DNA of 64,000 bases from Marasmius tenuissimus (GCA_029532415.1 JAQOTA010000048.1:174001-238000); one strand, 5' to 3'. Positions 45,167 to 57,304 are shown, counted from the stretch's first letter. The notes: generated by a model from the sequence alone, not told the origin. Translations and numbers: made by a program.

Positions 45167-47093
45167 CTATCCGCTCAATGGTTCGTTTCCAGTCCACCTG
45201 GTTATCAAATCCTACACCGAAGCAGTCAAAATAGGAATAAGAGATTCCATAAAACAAATCGACGACATACCAACGCAGCCGCCGGTTGATCATACGGGGC
45301 CATATGTCTAGAGAAGAGTAGGTCAAAAAAACCGAATGAATATCAGACGGAAGTACGAACCCCGCCTCAAAGACCCTCACAAAAGTAACGTTCCCCGCTC
45401 CATGACCCGCACTCCGAACGGTACCTGCCTGACGCCCCGATTCGGGGTCGTACCAAGGGAGGGTTTTGGCGGCGGAAAACTCGGATTTGAATCGTGAGTT
45501 GAGTTGTTCAAGCCAACGTTCTTGGCCCTATCGCCCCCCAGAGGTTAAAAGTAGGTAGGGCGAGAGGCGTGCTTGGTTGAACTTACGATGTAGTTACTTG
45601 TCATATCTACACATACCAATAGACGAGGAAGTTCAAGCTCACGACCACATGAAAGAATAGGACCCTACCTGCATCCCCAGCATAAACCAACAATCTGATC
45701 CCACCTTCGTCGATCAACTCCGTCAAGAGAGGCGCGCTGTTCCGAGCTGGTTCGCCCTCGAACGTGAACGCGTCATTTATAGTGTCGTTGCACATCTCGA
45801 AGGTACGCTCCGGGTCGACGCCCAGAGCGGATTTGTGACCGGGAATGTTGAGGTATGTTTCAATCCAGGGGATTTCGGGGTAGCATATCATGTCGTCGTT
45901 GTCGTCGTCTGGAGAAGAAGAGCACGGATGGCGGATGTCGTATGGATTTAGACCGGTTTCTGGCGGAGCGTTGAAATCGTTAGCCTGGACGCGGTCTCCG
46001 GCAAGTTGTAACGCACCCATAACAGGCCCCCAGATATTCGTGAGACAGTAATCAAAGGCACCGGCGCAGATGCTCTTCTCCCCGAGACTGTAGCAGTCCT
46101 GGATATGAGATTCGCATTTCAGTGTGTTTTCTCGAAGGTTGGAACATTCGGGTCCTTGAGGGTCTTCGAAGACCGGGTAGGGGCCGTTACATACGTATTC
46201 CGCTACACTGGTGAATTGTATTTTAGGGCTTGTCAAACCGTTCGCGAGAATGAGGGAGGCGAGGTTGATAGGTACGTATCCGTGCTCCCGAGAACCTTGA
46301 TTCCTATCGTGAATCACCTTTGCGAAATGAGGAATGTAAGTTCCAGGGTAGCTCTCCCCCGCGATATGGAACGGGAGAGTCAAATACTTGGGGAACCGGT
46401 GGAAAAAGAGTTGGAGGAAGGACCACAGGTCTTGGCCGGCTGTTACGCTGTTGTTGACGCCTCCCCCTGATTCGGAATAAGAAAATCCGACACCGACAGG
46501 TTGATCTAGGAAGATGATGTTGGCGTTTTGATTCCAACTGTACGAGTTAATGGTTGTGTTGTGACCTCCGTCCGTAATGGTACAAGGGCCGAGTTCGAAG
46601 AAGAGACCGATGGAGGAGCTGCAGCCTGGTCCGCCGTTGAGCCAGAGGATGAGTGGGGCTGTTGAAGGTGAGTTACGGGCTTCGAAGAACCAGAAGAAGA
46701 GGTGCTTTGAGGGGGTGATGTCGAGGTAGCCAGAGTATTGATGAACGGTCGAATCACAGAGACTGGGGGAGGTGATCCGGAGGTTGTAATTGGTGAATGA
46801 AGGGTGCGATACCAGTTCGTCTATAGTGAAGAATGAGGAGATTAGTTGATAGAGAGAGAACCAGTGCTATACGCACAGAGCAATCCATTCTGCTTGATGT
46901 ATTCTCTCCCGTCTGTGTACCACCTCTCTATTTCTGCCTCGTCATTCGGAATTGACATCTTGACATTGTCCAAGTATCGAGAGGATGTTTGTTCCCATAT
47001 ATCAGAGTCAAGGTTTTTGAGAATAACCTGACTGGGGAACGCAAGTATTGTAGAGACCACTGAGAGCGCTATGAGAAGAAAAGAGAGCTTCAT
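45167..47093 (-). CDS. Secreted serine carboxypeptidase (peptidase family S10)
   Basis: This protein cleaves C-terminal residues from peptides, in the vacuole or outside the cell. The signal peptide is MKLSFLLIALSVVSTILAFP. After the first intron (about 46818-46877) come PSKHLFFWFFEARNSPSTAP, LILWLNGGPGCSSSIGLFFE, NIIFLDQPVGVGFSYS and FHIAGESYPGTYIPH, in which the GESYPG serine is the nucleophile. The long open part ends at RLLVYAGDAD, which carries the catalytic aspartate. Small downstream exons give GQERWLEQLNSRF, PWYDPESGRQAGTVRS, FVRVFEAGHMAPYDQPAAAL (catalytic histidine) and ITRWTGNEPLSG, with the stop at 45167-45169. The triad Ser-Asp-His and the oxyanion segment NGGPGCSS are complete, and several cysteines and NxS/T sites fit a secreted enzyme. 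Without splicing, the frame would stop near 45607 before the histidine. Confidence 0.92.
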
Positions 47094-47907
47094 GAATCAT
47101 CATGATGGCCGTCCGCAACCGCAGCGCAGCCTATAGAGTGAATGAATGTCGAACTAATGGTGATCATTGGAACCCGACATGCCCTAGCGCTTGTTGAGCT
47201 GAGCATGTGGTGCCCAGCCATACAGTCCTCCCGCAGTGTTGTCACCGCTCAGTAAGAGAACTAGAGGGTCATGATTGAGCAGCAATGAGTGGTTCTGGGC
47301 GTAACGGGCTCATATAGAGAAATTTCCGAATATTTGTGAAGGCCTGCACGGAGGAACACGGGCAGCGACGGGAAATGCCACGTTTCACGTTCTTCAGCTT
47401 CTCTTCCTCCAACCACCATCATCTCCTCCTCCATTGTCTTCCCGCTCTCCCTGCCAATGTCAACATCCTTTCTTCTCTCGCTGCACATTCACATTCCACA
47501 TGGTCGGCATCAAGAGATCAAGAAGCCTCGGTTCATGGATCATCAAGCGAATTTCGAATATTTCCATTGTTATCGATGGCTTGCTCTGAACATCCTCGCG
47601 AAGCTCGGAAATGGGAAGGGAACATTCAAACTCGAAGAGGAATCAATGAATTCATGATGGCCCAATATGCATTCTGCTCGACGTTGGAGGAAGAACTTCT
47701 GTTTCCTTGCTGGGGCACGTCAAGTCATCGAATCAGGGAAATCAGGTCCGGAAGCGCTAGCGGCTAGCGTCGTCAAGTCAATTATTACTCAACTCGGAAT
47801 TTCAACAATTTCGGTCCCTTTATGAGCAATGATTCAAGCTACAAGCTTCAAACTTTCCACTCGACCGTTTCTCTCTTTCCCAAACCTTCAGGATCCCCTG
47901 CAGAATC
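47094..47907. other. Divergent promoter region
   Basis: About 810 bases lie between the carboxypeptidase start (minus) and the zinc-finger gene start (plus), so both promoters sit here. The stretch 47395-47430 is C/T-rich, as in fungal leader regions. No gene is supported. Confidence 0.45.
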
Positions 47908-49441
47908 ATGTCCGAGTCGGTGTTTCATGAGTGGAACTGGCAGACCAGGTACGAGTTCATTTCATCGATTAGATCAAGCTGGGCTCCTCGTGTTTTCTCA
48001 CATCGCATTTTGTTCACAATCTCCGTATGTCAGTTTCAATTTCACCTTACACGAGGAAGATCAACGTGCTCCAGGCTCGCCGCCACAAGCACAAGATGGA
48101 CATGATCATGATATAACCGAGCACTCCGACCATCTGCATCTCTCCTCTCCCCTTTCTCCTACCAACCAGTTAGACCACCCAGACGAAGATATGGACTGTC
48201 GATTTGACTTTGGCTCGACCTCGACCTCGACGTTGGAAGAGTACGATCATAGGATTAGAGATATGAATAGGCTTGCCTCGTTGGAGAGAAATTATGTGCG
48301 TTTCGTCTCGTCGTCATCGCTCGTGTGCCTCCTTGGAGATTAGATGCAATGGAAACTAACAATGACCTATTTCTAGTACTCGACGTTCTTCTGCTGCGCT
48401 CTCAAACTGCCTAGTTTCCATGCTCTCCTCGAACATATTGAGAGGGTGCACGTTACCGTCATACATGGAATGCGGTACTATCGACCCGTTGGGGCCATCA
48501 CTGGCACGACCCTGACAACCCCGACATACCAACACCACCACGACGAGGACGAGGACATGGAGGAGGAGACCAGTCAAGGCTGGCAGTGGCCATGGTACTC
48601 GCCTGGAGAATTCATGTTTGGGAAGGAACCACAGGTCGACCTCGGCCTCGGCCTCGAGTCGGATGAAGACGAGCCCGGGGCGCCGCCGCCCTCGTCGTCG
48701 ACGGCAATACTTGCATCCTTGACACCGACACCGACCCCGACGGCTTCAACGTCATCCTCCCCCACCACCACCACGAGCACATTCATATCCCCATCCAATC
48801 TCAACCCCGCCGTTCCCACCAATGCCACTCTGCCGTCCCCATCCCCGCGATCCCCAATACCACCATTGTCACTATCGATTCCCGTATGCTCAGGTGCTCG
48901 TCCCAACAGTGGCACTAGAGTTAGGGGGATCGCAGATGATAGTGATAGTGATAACGATAGTGACTCTCTGAACGCCTCAACTCCCTCGTTATCTCCCTCT
49001 GCATCTCCGTCGAGATCACCTTCCCCATCACCTTCACCTACCACTCCGACGGCTTCGATATCACCAGTATCGTTGATGGGAACCACGTCTCTTCTTCTTC
49101 CTACGCCACCCCTATCGCCGAGTAGTGCGGGGATGAACACGAGTTACTCCGAGTTGGAGGAGTGGAAGGTTTCGAAACCGCACGTTTCTTACCATACGCA
49201 TCCGCATGCCCATGCCCATACCCATTCATATCCGAATCCGCATTCGCACAAGTTCCCTCAACACAAGAAACATACACACGGGCATGGACACCAGCGGCGC
49301 AAGATGAAAGCGCACCATAGCCATAACAGGGACGAGGGGAGGTATAGGTATCGGTGTCCGACTGTTGGGTGTGTCAAGGCGTATCTGAACCCGAATGGGT
49401 TGAAGTATCATCGGGAGAAGGGCAAGTGTGCGTTTGAGTGA
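47908..49441 (+). CDS. Sfp1-like C2H2 zinc-finger transcription factor with His-rich segment
   Basis: Three exons are proposed. Exon 1 starts at 47908 (MSESVFHEWNWQT), with an intron from about 47951 to about 48032. Exon 2 gives FNFTLHEEDQRAPGSPPQAQ to MNRLASLERNY. After a second intron (about 48295-48376), exon 3 begins YSTFFCCALKLPSFHALLEH, a finger of the CxxC..HxxxxH kind. An acidic segment and a Ser/Thr/Pro-rich middle follow. A histidine-rich block (HTHPHAHAHTHSYPNPHSHK) precedes the C-terminal finger YRCPTVGCVKAYLNPNGLKY followed by HREKGKC. Two widely separated fingers, with the last of the GCxKxYxNxNGLKYH type, are typical of Sfp1-like regulators linking nutrient state to growth and ribosome genes. 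The alternative start at 47822 is less likely because it would ignore the splice signals. Confidence 0.8.
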
Positions 49442-49956
49442 GGTGGTTCGACGTTGGACTCTTCTTGTCTTCTTCTTCTTGGTGTCTTGTGATGCACGAT
49501 GGGGGTTTTCCCTCGATTCAAAAAAGTAACAGTACACGCCACGCGACTTGGAGTACTTATTATTGTTATGTCTGATGACTTGATGTCTCTCCCCTCTCCG
49601 TCGCTTTCTCCGTCGATATCTTGACACGACGCCCATCGATCTTTCGTCTTTCTTCTCTCCCGTTCTCCGTTGTAATTCGATATACCACCCTTTGTATCTC
49701 TATCTCGATTTTCCTTTTCGCCGTTCCGCGCTACCAGTCGCCCGCCTGGTACGCCACCCCCCAAAAGTACAATTCGTAGCCCAAAAAAGTACAAAGATCA
49801 CCGTGTATTAATCTGATTCGATGCCATTGTATATGATTTCGCTTGCTCCCGGCTCCAGAGTCCGTGCGTTTGGCCAAGCGATGCCGAACCTCAAGCGAAG
49901 GGGGCTTTAAAAAATCGTCCGAGGTAGGGTCTGTTTGACTGTCTTCAACCACAACC
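49442..49956. other. 3' flank of zinc-finger gene
   Basis: No gene is seen. The stretch is C/T-rich on the plus strand from about 49590 to 49720. Confidence 0.45.
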
Positions 49957-51260
49957 ATGATCCGTTTCCAGCTTCAGCGGCTACGCGGCGCTCCTCAAGC
50001 TCAAGCTTTACCATTTGCGCTGAGACGCTGGTTGAACAAAGTGGGAGGCCACAACGCTGGGTGAGTTTGACCTTCTTTTCAAAACTTTTGCTCCGTGGTT
50101 CTACTTCGGGAGATTTGTGATGCCAAAAAAACCTCACATTCAATCTGACTCGAATACGACGTGATCCTACAAGCTTACGCTCATCTGATTCTCATTTCCA
50201 TGTCTCTTTAAATTTCACAAGTTTTTGGGAATGTCAATGCTAACATTCTCTTTGGTATCAACAGGTGGAGACACCCGCCGTCCTTGTGCGGGGGCGCATT
50301 GAGTATGGCACGCTCAGAGTCACCGCCCCGTCGTGAAGATTGCCTTCAAGACTAGCGACTATCAGCCTCACCGGGCGAAAGGCATACAATCACGCCGGTC
50401 CATGGCAGTTTCTTGCCTCGCAGTCCCCGAGGCCTCGACCACCGCCACCTCGATACCTATTCACTTTCGGAAGCCGTTTACATTTCTTCAAGGCGCATAA
50501 GGCTTGGGTTGATGGGAGGTGAGCCTGACTTTTCTTTCAACCCTTTACTGTATGATGTCCGAGGAGAATTGTAGCTGACCCGAGTTACCTCGGGCGTGAT
50601 CTCACAAACCCAAGCTGATTTCTCATTTTCATCCATTTGTATTCGCGAGTTTCTGTAAATTTTGCTGACTATTCTCTTCGGTATTAGCAGGTTTGAATCT
50701 GCAGTCCGAATCCCGAATTTTCTTGGACGACAACTCACGGAGGATTCCAGCCACAGCAGGTCTTATACACAAAGATGTAGTCCTGTCACCGTCTCGGAGG
50801 AGATATGCTTCGTACGGATGTCCAACCCTGGTCCTTTACCCCGAGAGTTGAGACGCGCTCCGTGCGCAGGGGGGGGGGGTTGAGGTACACACTAGCATAA
50901 CTACCGGGTGAGTTCCTCGACGTTGCCCATCGTCGATCTCTCCCGGACCCCACCTACAATGATGTTAAAACAATATCCATTCCTTCCTTATGACTCGAAT
51001 ACCGACATGGACTCACAAATCATTCTGATTCTCGTGTTCTCTGCCGCCCGTAAATTGTTCAGAGTCATGCTAATTTTTCTTTGAAAGGACTATTCTCTCA
51101 AGCAACCTTAATTGATAGCTTGCAGTCCGTCCCGGGGCATGCGCTGCCCGGAAACTTGGAGCCTCTGTTTCTGTGTTGGCGAATAGTGAAGGGTCTGGTT
51201 CATTCATGTGAGTTTGCCTCTCCGAGTCTATAATTATTCGCTGACGGTTGACCCAGTTAT
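49957..51260 (+). repeat. Three diverged intron-like repeat units, gene undefined
   Basis: A possible first exon at 49957-50060 starts MIRFQLQRLRGAPQAQALPF. Three intron-like segments follow: 50061-50264, 50519-50690 and 50908-51087. Each starts GGTGAG or GGGTGAG, has a CTGATT-TCTC block, then a branch-site-like GCTAAC/GCTGAC/GCTAAT directly before a pyrimidine tract (ATTCTCTTTGG, ATTCTCTTCGG, TTTTTCTTTG), and ends AG. Units 1 and 3 also share ACTCGAATACNGAC. The segments between them have stops in all three frames, so no protein can be assembled. A further small GT-AG segment starts at 51209. A poly-G run of 11 lies at 50868-50878. This is either a decayed gene with related introns or a spliced non-coding transcript. 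Confidence 0.4.
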
Positions 51261-51831
51261 ACCCTCCCGAGATGGTTACCTGAAGTCGAACTTCACTCTC
51301 GCTGTGCATAGGTTTCCTAGACGGTGATCGGTTCCAACTGCTTCGAGATCATCATGTCCTGAGAGTGCGCGAGTAGTAGGGAGTGCAGTCGACCAGTGTT
51401 CTATCTCCGGCACGCGAACCTCTTCACCTCGAGAGTCGGGGTGTACTCTGACCGTCCTCGGAGGTGGCTTGACGCTGCCCACGGCGTGTGATTTAGGTCG
51501 TATCTGGATTTCACGTCATAATTGTGGTAACTAGGGCTATTGAATACGGACTGATGGGCGTGATGGTGAGCGCGAATGTAAAACCAAAAGCGCGACTGGA
51601 GTCTGGCCTTGCACAGATGGGAATTGAGTCGGGGTCTGTCGGCAAGGCCTCTTCTGCCGGGGACATGCCGGCCTGCGGCATCTCGAACAGGTTTTAATTG
51701 TAGCGTAGTCAGCCAATTTTATCTTGTTCCCTTCCTTCTTGTTCCCTTGTTGCCTCTTACTACTCTTACCTCAGAATATAATATGTCCTCCAACCTCGCA
51801 CGCGATGTTGTAGTCTTTCACAACATTTCCC
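51261..51831. other. Intergenic region / promoter of the amidohydrolase
   Basis: No separate gene is visible. The last 120 bases are C/T-rich (TTCCCTTCCTTCTTG) as in fungal leader sequences. A short frame from 51784 out of phase with the amidohydrolase could be an upstream open reading frame of about 20 codons overlapping its start. Confidence 0.4.
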
Positions 51832-54800
51832 ATGTACGGCGATGACAAGGCCGATTTGCCAACGCGCAACTTTGCGACGGTTGCTCGTCGTGAGCGACGA
51901 CGGCCACGCTCTCTAGCTCTCCTCTCACCACTCATTGTGTTCGCGGTACTCTCCTACTTCTCAACATTCTCGTGGAATGACGAACCGGAGCGGCATCTCA
52001 CAAGACTACCTCGCAATGCGCAGCAAGTTATCGACAAGTGTGCCCACTTGAATACTCCTCCGTCTCCCCCAAAGGACTTCCACAACCGAACTCAATCCGA
52101 CAGGTTTGACGCGTTACTTGCTCCAAAGCACCCAGTTGTAGTACGCAATGCGACGATTCTAACGGGAGAGGTAGCCGAAGGCCTCGAGATTGTGCTTGGA
52201 GACGTTTTGCTCGACAAGGGCATCATCAAAGCCGTTGGTAACATTGGCAAAGTGGACGGAACAGTCGAGGAAATTCAGGCGTATGGTGCTTGGGTAACAG
52301 GTCAGTGATCCAAGAAGTATTTTCGGTCGACGATACCGATGCTGACTCACAATACACCTGGAATTATGGACCTTCACTCGCATATGGGAGTTAATTCAAT
52401 CCCTGGACTCTCCGGAGCAACCGATACCAACTCTGGCCAAGGAATTACTCTGCCGTGGGTGCGTTCGCTCGATGGCATCAACACCCACGATGCATCCTAC
52501 AGGCTGTCTATTTCAGGAGGTGTCACCACAGCATTGATCTTACCTGGAAGTGCGAACGCTATTGGTGAGTTTGATTTCGCTACCGAGGCACTAGGTTTCT
52601 CATCGAACATGTTCAGGCGGCCAGGCGTTCCCCATCAAGCTCCGACGTACGTCTGAAAAGTCGACGTCTTCGATGCTCTTGGAGTCACCATTAGAATCCC
52701 CGTTGCACTGGAGACACCTGAAGTAAGAGCTTTGCCTATCCTTATCAGCACTAGAATGACTGACCACCTGTAAAGGCAGGCATGCGGCGAGAATCCTTCA
52801 AAATCTCATTCTGGAACGCGTATGGATACTATCTGGTCCTTCCGTGCCGCATACGAAAAAGCCCGCAAGTTGAAAGAGAAGCAGGATGCTTACTGTGCAA
52901 AGGTCGAGGCTGGACGGTGGGATTTACTTCAGTGGGTTTCACCATAACCATTCTTTGCATCAACCACACTGACATTCTTGTTACTTCAGAAATGAGTTCC
53001 CCGATGACTTGCAATGGGAGGCTCTCGTGGACGTTTTGCGAGGCAAAGTCAAGATCCATAACCACTGTTACGAAGCGGTTGATTTGGATGGGATCGTCAG
53101 GGTGAGTGGATGGTTCTGCTTATATGTATCTACCTCGGCGTTCTCACCCCCGCGCAGTTAAGCAACGAATTCAACTTCTCCATCTCTGGCTTTCACCACG
53201 CTTCCGAGGCTTTCCTCGTTCCGGACCTGTTGAAGAAGACATACGGTCTGTTTCAATCCATATGTATCAACTAATCGACTGAAGCTTCCCCAGGACACCC
53301 ACCTATCGTGGCAATGTTTGCTACAAATGCTCGGGTCAAGCGAGAGGCGTACCGCGCATCAGAGTTTGCCCCTAAAGTCTTATCCGAGAACGGGATCGGC
53401 GTTGTAATGAAGGCAAGTTCTTAGCTTTCCTACGTCCACCCATACTAAAAGACGCCACAGAGCGACCATCCTGTTCTGAACTCCCGCTATCTCCCTCATG
53501 AAGCTCAGCAAGCGTATTACTTTGGCCTGCCCGCCAGTGTCGCCCTGGCGAGCATCACGACAACACCAGCGAAAGCAGCTGGTCTGGATCATCGTCTTGG
53601 AAAAGTCAAGACAGGCTACGATGCTGGTAAGTCGTTTTTATAAAATTATGTACCCTTGTGTATCCTGACCGGGATGTTCGCTCGAATAGACTTAGTCATC
53701 TGGGACGCACACCCCCTCGCCTTAGGTGCTACACCCATCCAAGTCTTCGTCGACGGCATTCCCCAGCTGACACATAAGGCATCCGTTCAGCCTAACACTC
53801 ACAAGCAACAGAAAGCACCCAAGACCCCCAACTTCGACGAGGAAGCTAAAGCGGCTGTCAAAGCTGACGGCTTACCCTCGCTCGAACCGAAAAAGACGCA
53901 GGGGCGGGTTATCTTTGATAACGTGGAGAGTCTGTATTTGAGGACTGGCGGGAAGGTCGTTGAGGCTTTCCGTGCGGAGACCGAAGGGCGGAGGAGTGTG
54001 GTCATTCAGGACGGAAAGATTCATTGCGTTTCGGGGGCGGGATTGGGAAGCGTTAGGAAGTTCGGGACATGCTCCTCGGAAGATTTGATGGATAGACCGG
54101 ACGTGACGAGGGTTGATTTAGATGGGGGTTCAATGGCGTACGTTCTGCTGTCTTGGTCTTCATTTTCGATTTCACCTAGCCTTCTCCATACAGTCCAGGC
54201 CTTTCGACCTTTGGTACACCCCTTGGCCTTCGACACATTGTTGTTGAAACATCAACTGGAGATGGACGTGTCAATTTGAAAGTCTCCGGGCAAGATCTCA
54301 TTCGTACTGCAGATGGCTTATTCTTCCAGACTCGAGATGCATTGTACGTTATGTCTGTTTCGAAGTAGCATTCATCGACCTCGCTGACACACACCCCGCT
54401 CAGGATTGCATACCGCTCGGGCGTAACGACCGCCATCACCTCACCTTCTCTCGGACTCGCTACTGCGTTCTCGACTGGGGCTCACCACAAGCTAGAGCAG
54501 GGCGCGGTGCTCTCGGAAGATACATCGTTGTTCATGACGATCAACATGGGTGCTGAGGAGAGCGTCAGCACCCAGATCCGAAGTCTGAGGAAGGCTTTGG
54601 TCAGCGCGGTGAATGGCACAGCTGGAGGGGATCTAGGGAACTCTTTCAAGAGGGTTGTCGAGGTGCGTTTTGTGTCGTTCTCTCGGACTACAAAGATGGA
54701 ATGTTCAGGAAATCTATCCGTCTCTTCAGGGAGAGATACCGTTGCTTATCAAGGTGGAAAACGCGGATATTATGGCGACGTTGATTCAGCTCAAGGGCGA

Positions 54801-55421
54801 AGTTGAGAGCACTATCAAAGCCCAGAACCACATGGCAAAGAAACTCCGGATAACCTTCGTCGGTGCGGCTGAGGCTCATCTTCTCGCTTCTGAGATCGCT
54901 GGTGCAGGAATCGGTGTCATCGTGGCTCCCGTCAGACCTTTCCCTGCAAGTTGGCAGCAGCTCAGGATGTAAGTCATCTCGCCCGGAGTCCGTTGACCGT
55001 CATTGACTGAACCTACTTAAGCCTTCCTGGACCTCCCCTTTCTGACAAGACGGCGGTAGAGACGCTCATCCAACACAATATTACGGTGGCGATCTCATCT
55101 GCTGCTACGGAAGAATCATGGGCTACGAGGAATCTTCGGTGGGATGCAGGCTGGGTGAGTCGATGCTCATATGACTTCTTCAAGGCTGAATTTGATCTAC
55201 TGACTCTCCGTTCGACAAAGGTCGCTCTTGACTCCCTGGACAGGATCAGTACTGCGGATGCACTCGAGTTGGCCTCCACAAAGGTCGAAGAGCTAGTTGG
55301 GTTGAAAATCGACGATGACGATCGGGATTTGGTTGCCACAAAGGGCGGCGAACTGTTAGAATTCGAAGGGAAGGTTACTGCCGTGATATCGAAAAAGAGG
55401 GGCGTTGTTGATATCTTCTGA
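51832..55421 (+). CDS. Membrane-anchored amidohydrolase-family protein
   Basis: The N-terminus is cytoplasmic and basic (RRERRRPRS), followed by one transmembrane segment (LALLSPLIVFAVLSYFSTFS), so it is probably a type II protein with its catalytic part in the secretory lumen. About a dozen exons follow. Motifs: PGIMDLHSHMGV (HxH metal site), GGVTTALILPGSANAIGG, GTRMDTIWSFRAAYEKARKL, KVKIHNHCYEAVD, FSISGFHHASEAFLVPDL, MKSDHPVLNSRYL, LASITTTPAKAAGLDHRLG and DADLVIWDAHPLALG. A second barrel-like half contains RSGVTTAITSPS, ADIMATLIQLKGE and LRITFVGAAEAHLLA. The acceptor TAAAG at about 52773 restores the frame into ACGENPS. The frame ends KRGVVDIF. The family (PF01979-type) hydrolyses amide or related bonds, and the substrate is unknown. 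Orthologues of the same two-halved shape are widespread in fungi. Confidence 0.88.
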
Positions 55422-55723
55422 GGAACGTACAAATGGGGACTAACGGATTTCTACGCCACATATCTGGTGGCAGAGCTACGAGTGTCCCCAATGAAGTACC
55501 ACATCTTTCTAGAATCGAATACATATCAATGAATTCATCTCATTTGCAATAGGTTTTATCACTGTATTCTTTCGACTTTCCGAGGCATGAACAAACAATA
55601 TCGATATCTGAACGGTGTAGAATTGTACAACGTAGGTATACAAGGAAGGGGGTGGGGACGAGCGAGCTGGAGAAGCCATAGCCTTACCCATTTCTTTCTA
55701 GTTCGGATAACCCTCGACACCAC
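55422..55723. other. Convergent intergenic region
   Basis: A short gap between the amidohydrolase stop and the F-box stop. No gene is visible, and no clear polyadenylation signal was identified. Confidence 0.5.
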
Positions 55724-57304
55724 TTACCGATATAATACACCGCGACGATATCTGGATACAAAGTCCGGCAACACAACCCTAAGCCCCGCACAGCGCAAAT
55801 CTTGTAGGCTTAGCAGGCTTTCGGGGATGGGTACAGTCGGCTCAGTGCCTATGAAGAACACCTCGACTGACCGAAGGCTGTCAACGCCAAGCCTCGCGGA
55901 AGTCTCAGGATCAGGAATCCACCTCGAGCGAACGGCTTTCGCGAGGGCGTCGTGTGCCAGTGCCATTCCTCTGGCCCCAATTGTCAAGTCCCTCAGGCGA
56001 GGTAAGAATGAACCAGATCGCGGATGGGTACCCTCGTGATTATCAGAGAGATCGACGGTTTGAAGGCGGTCAAAGAGATGAGAGGGGGAAACTGTATCCA
56101 TCCTATTGGATGAGTCGGACTCATACCACGTGAATCCTAGGGTCAGCTCATCCGCAATAAAGAGGTCGGTCACATTTGGGAGGAGCTGCAAGAGGTCGAC
56201 TATCTGTTCATTTGTTATATGAAGCTCATGAACGGTAAGAGAGGTGATGGAGGCTCCTGAGTGAAGAATGAAGTTGTGGAGACGAGCTTCTTGCTCCCCT
56301 GAAAACAGCGATTTCGGCCTGACCCCACGCCTATACATCAACCCACTAAATCGAAATTCGAGAGAGATGAGAACAGGAAGTGTGACGCGTTGGAGGAAAT
56401 CCTGAAAAATCGGAGATTCATAACCACTGCCTGTGATCGTAAGGGTTTGCACATTGCTCCATGATATAGCATGTGTATGTGTTGCCAGGGGTCTGGGGTC
56501 ATCTTCGTCGACCGAGAACGTCAGGTCCCTGAGGTTCGAGCATAAGGACACAATTCCGAAAACAACGTCGGGATCGCCGGCTGAACAGTTCGTGAGAGTC
56601 AACCCATCCAGCTGCTTCCATGGTAGTATCCTGGATAGAAGATCATGAGGTGGTAGTTCGTGCAGCCCCTCGAGGGTGACCTGACGGAGTGATGGATAGG
56701 GACCAAGGATATCCGCGACTCCCGAAAGAGTGTCGTCCGTAATAGTGTTGTCGTAGATTTCTCGAACAATGAATGTGTGGAGATTATGAAGATTTCCTCG
56801 GAGTAACTGGAGTGTGAGGGCGTTCTGCTCGAAAAATATCTTTTCGACTTGGAACTCCACGGCAGCCCATCGTGGCGCATGCCGACACAAAGTATCCAAC
56901 GCGAGTCCAAAATCAGCGCCGCGTTTTGTATCAGTCAGACCCGTGTCGTCGTGAAAAGAAAGTGTCAGTGGAGATGTGCCAGCGCGGTCCAAATAGTGCT
57001 TTGTGGCTTGATAACACATTTGGCTGTCCGCTTCATCGTCCTTTTCAACTCCGCTTGGTTGGCCTATGATGTACCTTATGTGTGACCACAGATTGCCAAA
57101 AGAAAGAGCCAGCTCTCTCCATTGGGAAGATACTGCTGACAATGCCAGGACCGGCGATCCATACGGCCCTATACGCTTGTCAAGGTTCCCAATCTGAATA
57201 ACAAGGATAGGGAAGTCCTCGTGGCAGATCAGAAAAATCTCTCTCAATAGCTCCGCCGACAGGGCATGAATCGGAGAACTAGAAGATGACGATCTGGTAG
57301 CCAT
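55724..57304 (-). CDS. F-box/leucine-rich repeat protein (short N-terminus subfamily)
   Basis: This intronless frame has about 526 codons from MATRSSSSSSPIHALSAELL. It is open for seven more codons upstream (to 57325), but 57304 matches the relatives. The F-box spans LSAELLREIFLICHED to LSAVSSQWRELALSFGNLW. Then come HYLDRAGTSPLTLSF, LALDTLCRHAPRWAAVEF and LTLQLLRGNLHNLHTF. Leucine-rich segments follow (YPSLRQVTLEGL, LDGLTLTNC, CSNLRDLTFSV, LPRLRDLTIG). The end has ALAKAVRSRWIPDPETSARL, SLRSVEVFF and LQDLRCAGLRVVLPDF. It is collinear along its whole length with the gene at 35174-36643. Probable SCF substrate receptor of unknown target. Confidence 0.88.
   Translation of the reverse strand: MATRSSSSSSPIHALSAELLREIFLICHEDFPILVIQIGNLDKRIGPYGSPVLALSAVSSQWRELALSFGNLWSHIRYIIGQPSGVEKDDEADSQMCYQATKHYLDRAGTSPLTLSFHDDTGLTDTKRGADFGLALDTLCRHAPRWAAVEFQVEKIFFEQNALTLQLLRGNLHNLHTFIVREIYDNTITDDTLSGVADILGPYPSLRQVTLEGLHELPPHDLLSRILPWKQLDGLTLTNCSAGDPDVVFGIVSLCSNLRDLTFSVDEDDPRPLATHTHAISWSNVQTLTITGSGYESPIFQDFLQRVTLPVLISLEFRFSGLMYRRGVRPKSLFSGEQEARLHNFILHSGASITSLTVHELHITNEQIVDLLQLLPNVTDLFIADELTLGFTWYESDSSNRMDTVSPSHLFDRLQTVDLSDNHEGTHPRSGSFLPRLRDLTIGARGMALAHDALAKAVRSRWIPDPETSARLGVDSLRSVEVFFIGTEPTVPIPESLLSLQDLRCAGLRVVLPDFVSRYRRGVLYR

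Noticed and set aside
44988..45380. Separate 130-residue minus-strand gene
   Set aside because: Its front part (RVFEAG and downstream) is the spliced 3' end of the carboxypeptidase. The rest runs through introns and the 3' flank.
48574..49140. Minus-strand frame rich in Gly/Asp/Val opposite the zinc-finger gene
   Set aside because: It is the complement of Ser/Pro/Thr repeats in the Sfp1-like gene. It has no motif or splice structure.
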